Positions 58,866 through 64,000 of a DNA stretch of 64,000 nucleotides are shown here, piece after piece (position 1 is the first letter of the stretch; each line of letters begins with the position of its first letter). A program made the translations under genes and the position numbers. The notes below the pieces were generated by a model that saw nothing but the letters and a program-made list of their open reading frames with translations, was not told where the DNA came from and made no database searches. The stretch is from the NCBI GenBank assembly GCA_022432975.1, contig CM039511.1:47068902-47132901 (forward strand), read 5' to 3'. This stretch comes from Begonia masoniana (lineage: Eukaryota; Streptophyta; Magnoliopsida; Cucurbitales; Begoniaceae).

Positions 58866-61800
58866 GAGTGTTACATGACTTGTGGTTAGAACCTAAGTTA
58901 TCCATTTCACATTCAGGTTTTAACTTGAAGTGATGAGAACGACGTGTATTGAGGACCCAACAACCTTCATGGACGCGAAACTAGACTTAGTAATGCGCTT
59001 GATGAAGCATTAGAAACTTCACTTCAATCGATTGTTCCAAAAGAGTCGAACGTATCAAGCAAATGAGGTTGAGTGTTACATGACTTGTGGTTAGAACCTA
59101 AGTTATCCATTTCACATTCAAGGTTTATCTTGAAGTGATGAAACGACGTGTATTGAGGACCCAACAACCTTCTTGGACGCGAACTAAGACTTAGTAATGC
59201 GCTTGATGAAGCTTAGAAACTTCACTTCAATCGATTTGTTCCAAAAGAGTCGAACGTATCAGCAAATGAGGTTGTGTGTTACATGACTTGTGGTTAGAAT
59301 CTAAGTTATACATTTCACATTCAAGGTTTTAACTTGAAGTGATGAGAACGACGTGTATTGAGGACCAACAACCTTCTTGGACGCGAAACTAAGACTTAGT
59401 AATGCGCTTGATGAAGCATTAGAAACTTCACTTCAATCGATTTGTTCCAAAGAGTCGAACGTATCAAGCAAATGAGGTTGAGTGTTACATGACTTGTGGT
59501 TAGAACTAAGTTATCCATTTCACTTCAAGGTTTTTAACTTGAAGTGATGAGAACGACGTGTATTGAGGACCCAACAACCTTCTTGGACGCGAAACTAAGA
59601 CTTAGTAATGCGCTTGATGAAGCATTAGAAACCTTCACTTCAATCGATTGTTCAAAAGAGTCGAACGTATCAAGCAAATGAGGTTGAGTGTTACATGACT
59701 TGTGGTTAGAACCTAAGTTATCCATTTCACATTCAAGGTTTTTTCTTGAAGTGATGAGAACGACGTGTATTGAGGACCCAACAACCTTCTTGGACGCGAA
59801 ACTAAGACTTAGTAATGCGCTTGATGAAGCATTAGAAACTTCACTTCAATCGATTTGTTCCAAAAGAGTCGAACGTATCAAGCAATGAGGTTGAGTGTTT
59901 ACATGACTGGTGTTAGAACCTAAGTTATCCATTTCACATTCAAGGTTTTAACTTTGAAGTGATGAGAACGACGTGTATTGAGGACCAACAACCCTTCTGG
60001 ACGCGAAACTAAGACTTAGTAATCGCTTGATGAAGCATTAGAAACTTCACTTCAATCGATTTGTTCCAAAAGAGTCGAACGTATCAAGCAAATGAGGTTG
60101 AGTGTTACATGACTTGTGGTTAGAACCTAAGTTATCCATTTCACATTCAAGGTTTTAACTTGAAGTGATGAGAACGACGTGTATTGAGGACCAACAACCT
60201 TCTTGGACGCGAAACTAAGACTTAGTAATGCGCTTGATGAAGCATTAGAAACTTCACTTCAATCAGATTTGTTCCAAAAGAGTTGAACGTATCAAGCAAA
60301 TGAGGTTGAGTGTTACATGACTTGTGGTTAGAACTAAGTTATCCATTTCACATTCAAGGTTTTAACTTGAAGTGATGAGAACGACGTGTATTGAGGACCC
60401 AACAACCTTCTTGGACGCGAAACTAAGACTTAGTAATGCGCTTGATGAAGCATTAGAAACTTCACTTCAATCGATTGTTCCAAAAGAGTGAACGTATCAA
60501 GCAAATGAGGTTGAGTGTTACATGACTTGTGGTTAGAACGTAAGTTATCCATTTCACATTCAAGGTTTTAATCTTGAAGTGATGAGAACGACGTGTATTG
60601 AGGACCCAACAACCTTCTTGGACGCGAAACTAAGACTTAGTAATGCGCTTGATGAAGCATTAGAAACTTCACTTCAATCGATTTGTTCCAATAGAGTCGA
60701 ACGTATCAAGCAAATGAGGTTGAGTGTTACATGACTTGTGGTTAGAACTAAGTTATCCATTTCACATTCAAGGTTTATCTTGAAGTGATGAGAACGAACG
60801 TGTATTAGGACCCAACAACCTTCATGGACGCGAAACTAAGACTTAGTAATGCGCTTGATGAAGCATTAGAAACTTCACTTCAATCGATTTGTTCCAAAAG
60901 AGTCGAACGTATCAAGCAAATGAGGTTGAGTGTTACATGACTTGTGGTTAGAACCTAAGTTATCCATTTCACATTCAAGGTTTTAATCTTGAAGTGATGA
61001 GAACGACGTGTATTGAGGACCCAACAACCTTCATGGACGCGAAACTAAGACTTAGTAATGCGCTTGATGAAGCATTAGAAACTTCACTTCAATCGATTTG
61101 TTCCAAAAGAGTCGAACGTATCAAGCAAATGAGGTTGAGTGTTACATGACTTGTGTTAGAACCTAAGTTATCCATTTCACATTCAAGGTTTTATCTTGAA
61201 GTGATGAAACGACGTGTATTGAGGACCCAACAACCTTCATGGACGCGAAACTAAGACTTAGTAATGCGCTTGATGAAGCATTAGAAACTTCACTTCAATC
61301 GATTTGTTCCAAAAGAGTCGAACGTATCAAGCAAATGAGGTTGAGTGTTACATGACTTGTGCTTAGAACCTAAGTTTCCATTTCACATTCAAGGTTTTAA
61401 TCTTGAAGTGATGAGAACGACGTGTATTGAGGACCCAACAACCTTCATGGACGCGAAACTAAGACTTAGTAATGCGCTTGATGAAGCATTAGAAACTTCA
61501 CTTCAATCGATTTGTTCCAAAGAGTCGAACGTATCAAGCAAATGAGGTTGTGTGTTACATGACTTGTGGTTAGAACCTAAGGTTATCCATTTCACATTCA
61601 AAGGTTTTAACTTGAAGTGATGAGAACGAGTGTATTGAGGACCCAACAACCTTCTTGGACGCGAAACTAAGACTTAGTAATGCGCTTGATGAAGCATTAG
61701 AAACTTCACTTCAATCGATTTGTTCCAAAAGAGTGGAACGTATCAAGCAAAGGAGGTTGAGTGTTACATGACTTGTGGTTAGAACCTAAGTTATCCATTT

Positions 61801-64000
61801 CACATTCAAGGTTTTAACTTGAAGTGATGAGAAACGACGTGTATTGAGGGACCCAACAACCTTCATGGACGCGAAACTAAGACTTAGTAATGCGCTTGAT
61901 GAAGCATTAGAAACTTCACTTCAATCGATTTGTTCCAAAAGAGTCGAACGTATCAAGCAAATGAGGTTGAATGTTACATGACTTGTGGTTAGAACCTAAG
62001 TTATCCATTTCACATTCAAGGTTTTACTTGAAGTGATGAGAACGACGTGTATTGAGGACCCAACAACCTTCATTGGACGCGAAACTAAGACTTAGTAATG
62101 CGCTTGATGAAGCATTAGAAACTTCACTCAATCGATTTGTTCCAAAAGAGTCGAACGTATCAAGCAAATGAGGTTGAGTTTAACATGACTTGTGGTTAGA
62201 ACCTAAGTTATCCATTTCACATTCAAGGTTTTATCTTGAAGTGATGAGAACGACGTGTATTGAGGACCCAACAACCTTCATGGACGCGAAACTAAGACTT
62301 AGTAATGCGCTTGATGAAGCATTAGAAACTTCACTTCAATCGATTTGTTCCAAAAGAGTCGAACGTATCAAGCAAATGAGTTGGTGTTACATGACTTGTG
62401 GTTAGACCTAAGTTATCCATTTCACATTCAAGGTTTTAACTTGAAGTGATGAGAACTACTGTGTATTGAGGACCAACAACCTTCTTGGACGCGAAACTAA
62501 GACTTAGTAATGCGCTTGATGAAGCATTAGAAACTTCACTTCAATCGATTTGTTCCAAAAGAGTCGAACGTATCAAGCAAAGGATGTTGTGTGTTACAAT
62601 GACTTGTGGTTAGAACCTAAGTTATCCATTTCACATTCAAGGTTTTAACTTGAAGTGATGAGAACGACGTGTATTGAGGACCCAACAACCGTCTTGGACG
62701 CGAAACTAAGATTTAGTAATCCGCTTGATGAAGCATTAGAAACTTCACTTCAATAGATTTTTTCCAAAAGAGTGCGAACTATCAAGCAAATGAGGTTGAG
62801 TGTTACATGACTTGTGGTTAGAACGTAAGTTATCCATTTCACATTCAAGGTTTTAACTTTGAAGGATGACAACGACGTGTATTGAGGACCCAACAACCTT
62901 CTTGGACGCGAAACTAAGACTTAGTAATGCGCTTGATGAAGCATTAGAAACTTCACTTCAATCGATTTGTTCCAATAGAGTCGAACGTATCAAGCAAATG
63001 AGGTTGAGTGTTACATGACTTGTGGTTAGAACCTTAAGTTATCCATTTCACATTCAAGGTTTTATCTTGAAGTGATGAGAACAACGTGTATTTAGGACCC
63101 AACAACCTTCATGGACGCGAAACTAAGATTAGTAATGCGCTTGATGAAGCATTAGAAACTTCACTTCAATCGATTTGTTCCAAAAGAGTCGAACGTATCA
63201 AGCAAATGAGGTTGTGGTTACATGACTTGTGGTTAGAACCTAAGTTATACATTTCACATTCAAGGTTTTAACTTGAAGTGATGAGAACGACGTGTGTTGA
63301 GGAACCAACAACCTTCTTGGACGCGAAACTAAGACTTAGTAATGCGCTTGATGAAGCATTAGAAACTTCACTTCAATCGATTTGTTCCAAAAGAGTCGAA
63401 CGTATCAAGCAAATGATGTTGTGTGTTACATGACTTGTGGTTAGAACCTAAGTTATCCATTTCACATTCAAGGTTTTAACTTGAAGTGATGAGAACAATG
63501 TGTATTGAGGACCCAACAACCTTCTTGGACGCGAAACTAAGACTTAGTAATGCGCTTGATGAAGCATTAGAAACTTTACTTCAATCGATTTGTTCCAAAA
63601 GAGTCGAACGTATCAAGCAAAGGATGTTGTGTGTTACATGACTTGTGGTTAGAACCTAAGTTATCCATTTCACATTCAAGGTTTTAACTTGAAGTGATGA
63701 GAACGACGTGTATTGAGGACCCAACAACGTTCTTGGACGCGAAACTAAGATTTAGTAATCCGCTTGATGAAGCATTAGAAACTTCACTCCAATAGATTTT
63801 TTCCAAAAGAGTGGAACATATCAAGCAAATGAGGTTGAGTGTTACATGACTTGTGGTTAGAACGTAAGTTATCCATTTCACATTCAAGGTTTTAATTTGA
63901 AGTGATGACAACGACGTGTATTGAGGACCCAACAACCTTCTTGGACGCGAAACTAAGACTTAGTAATGCGCTTGATGAAGCATTAGAAACTTCACTTCAA

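Larger units (their letters stand above)
42281..64000 (+). repeat. Satellite block 2: 208-bp monomer, about 104 copies, continues past the window
   Basis: Head-to-tail 208-bp monomers. For example, the GAGTGTTACA landmark recurs from 48731 to 48939. Each has TGTTACATGACTTGTGG, GAGAACGACGTGTATTGAGG, AATGCGCTTGATGAAGC and AATCGATTTGTTCC. It is the reverse complement of block 1. Variants (TTCTTGG or TTCATGG, ATACATTT or ATCCATTT, GTTGTGTG or GTTGAGTG) are shared by neighbours in patterns that show local duplication. Open frames of 60-76 codons (MRTTCIEDPTTF and similar) arise in nearly every monomer, but 208 is not a multiple of 3, so they cannot extend. I treat them as by-products. Confidence 0.98.

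Noticed and set aside
42281..64000. Repeated 60-76 codon open frames (MRTTCIEDPTTF...SICSKRVERIKQ) as a tandem gene family
   Set aside because: Each follows from the satellite monomer. 208 bp is not a multiple of 3, single-base changes break them freely, and both strands show similar frames, so they are not evidence of coding.
42281..64000. CRISPR array
   Set aside because: The repeats are 208 bp and head-to-tail without unique spacers, in a plant genome.

Overview
This window is repeat-rich, non-coding DNA from a flowering plant nuclear genome, probably centromeric or pericentromeric heterochromatin. The evidence is a set of plant-type LTR retrotransposons with initiator-Met tRNA primer sites, a plant MULE transposase relic and about 29.7 kb of a 208-bp satellite. 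I found no convincing host gene, tRNA or rRNA. Two runs of exactly 100 N (13316-13415 and 33098-33197) show that the window is three contigs joined by scaffolding.

Contig 1 (1-13315) is a nest of old transposons. It opens inside a broken Ty3/gypsy chromovirus of Tekay/Del type (pol 1-2721, 3' LTR 2762-5424). That element sits inside a minus-strand MULE transposase relic (5425-6062), and the MULE relic is cut on its other side by a truncated Ty1/copia element (6063 to about 9290). A possible hAT derivative follows (9378-9862), then hairpin-forming GC-rich repeats, a 172-bp tandem repeat, and a 92-bp tandem repeat.

Contig 2 (13416-33097) starts with low-quality, partly poly-G sequence. It then carries a degenerate but full-length Ty3/gypsy element (element B, 16501-23399), satellite block 1 (23400-31375, about 38 monomers), an LTR inserted in that satellite (31376-32096), and the 5' LTR of another element (32495-32988) that runs into the gap.

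Contig 3 (33198-64000) holds two tandem copies (C and D) of a deletion derivative of element B's family in an LTR-internal-LTR-internal-LTR layout (33434-42280). Satellite block 2 (42281 to the end, about 104 monomers) follows in the OPPOSITE orientation to block 1.

The most interesting object is element D (37132-42280). It is a clean, apparently young, non-autonomous retroelement. It keeps long open frames although its protease Asp is replaced by Asn, its RT Asp-Asp motif is gone, and RNase H plus the integrase core are deleted. Its pol frame also runs through the polypurine tract about 550 bp into the 3' LTR, which is 333 bp (111 codons) longer at its 5' end than the LTR of the autonomous-type relative B. 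Other points of interest are an array of perfect TGACGTCA sites in the Tekay-type LTR, higher-order duplications in the satellite, and the satellite orientation switch across a contig join, which may be either biology or a scaffolding error. Indels cluster near contig ends, so many broken frames in B and C may be sequencing error rather than decay.
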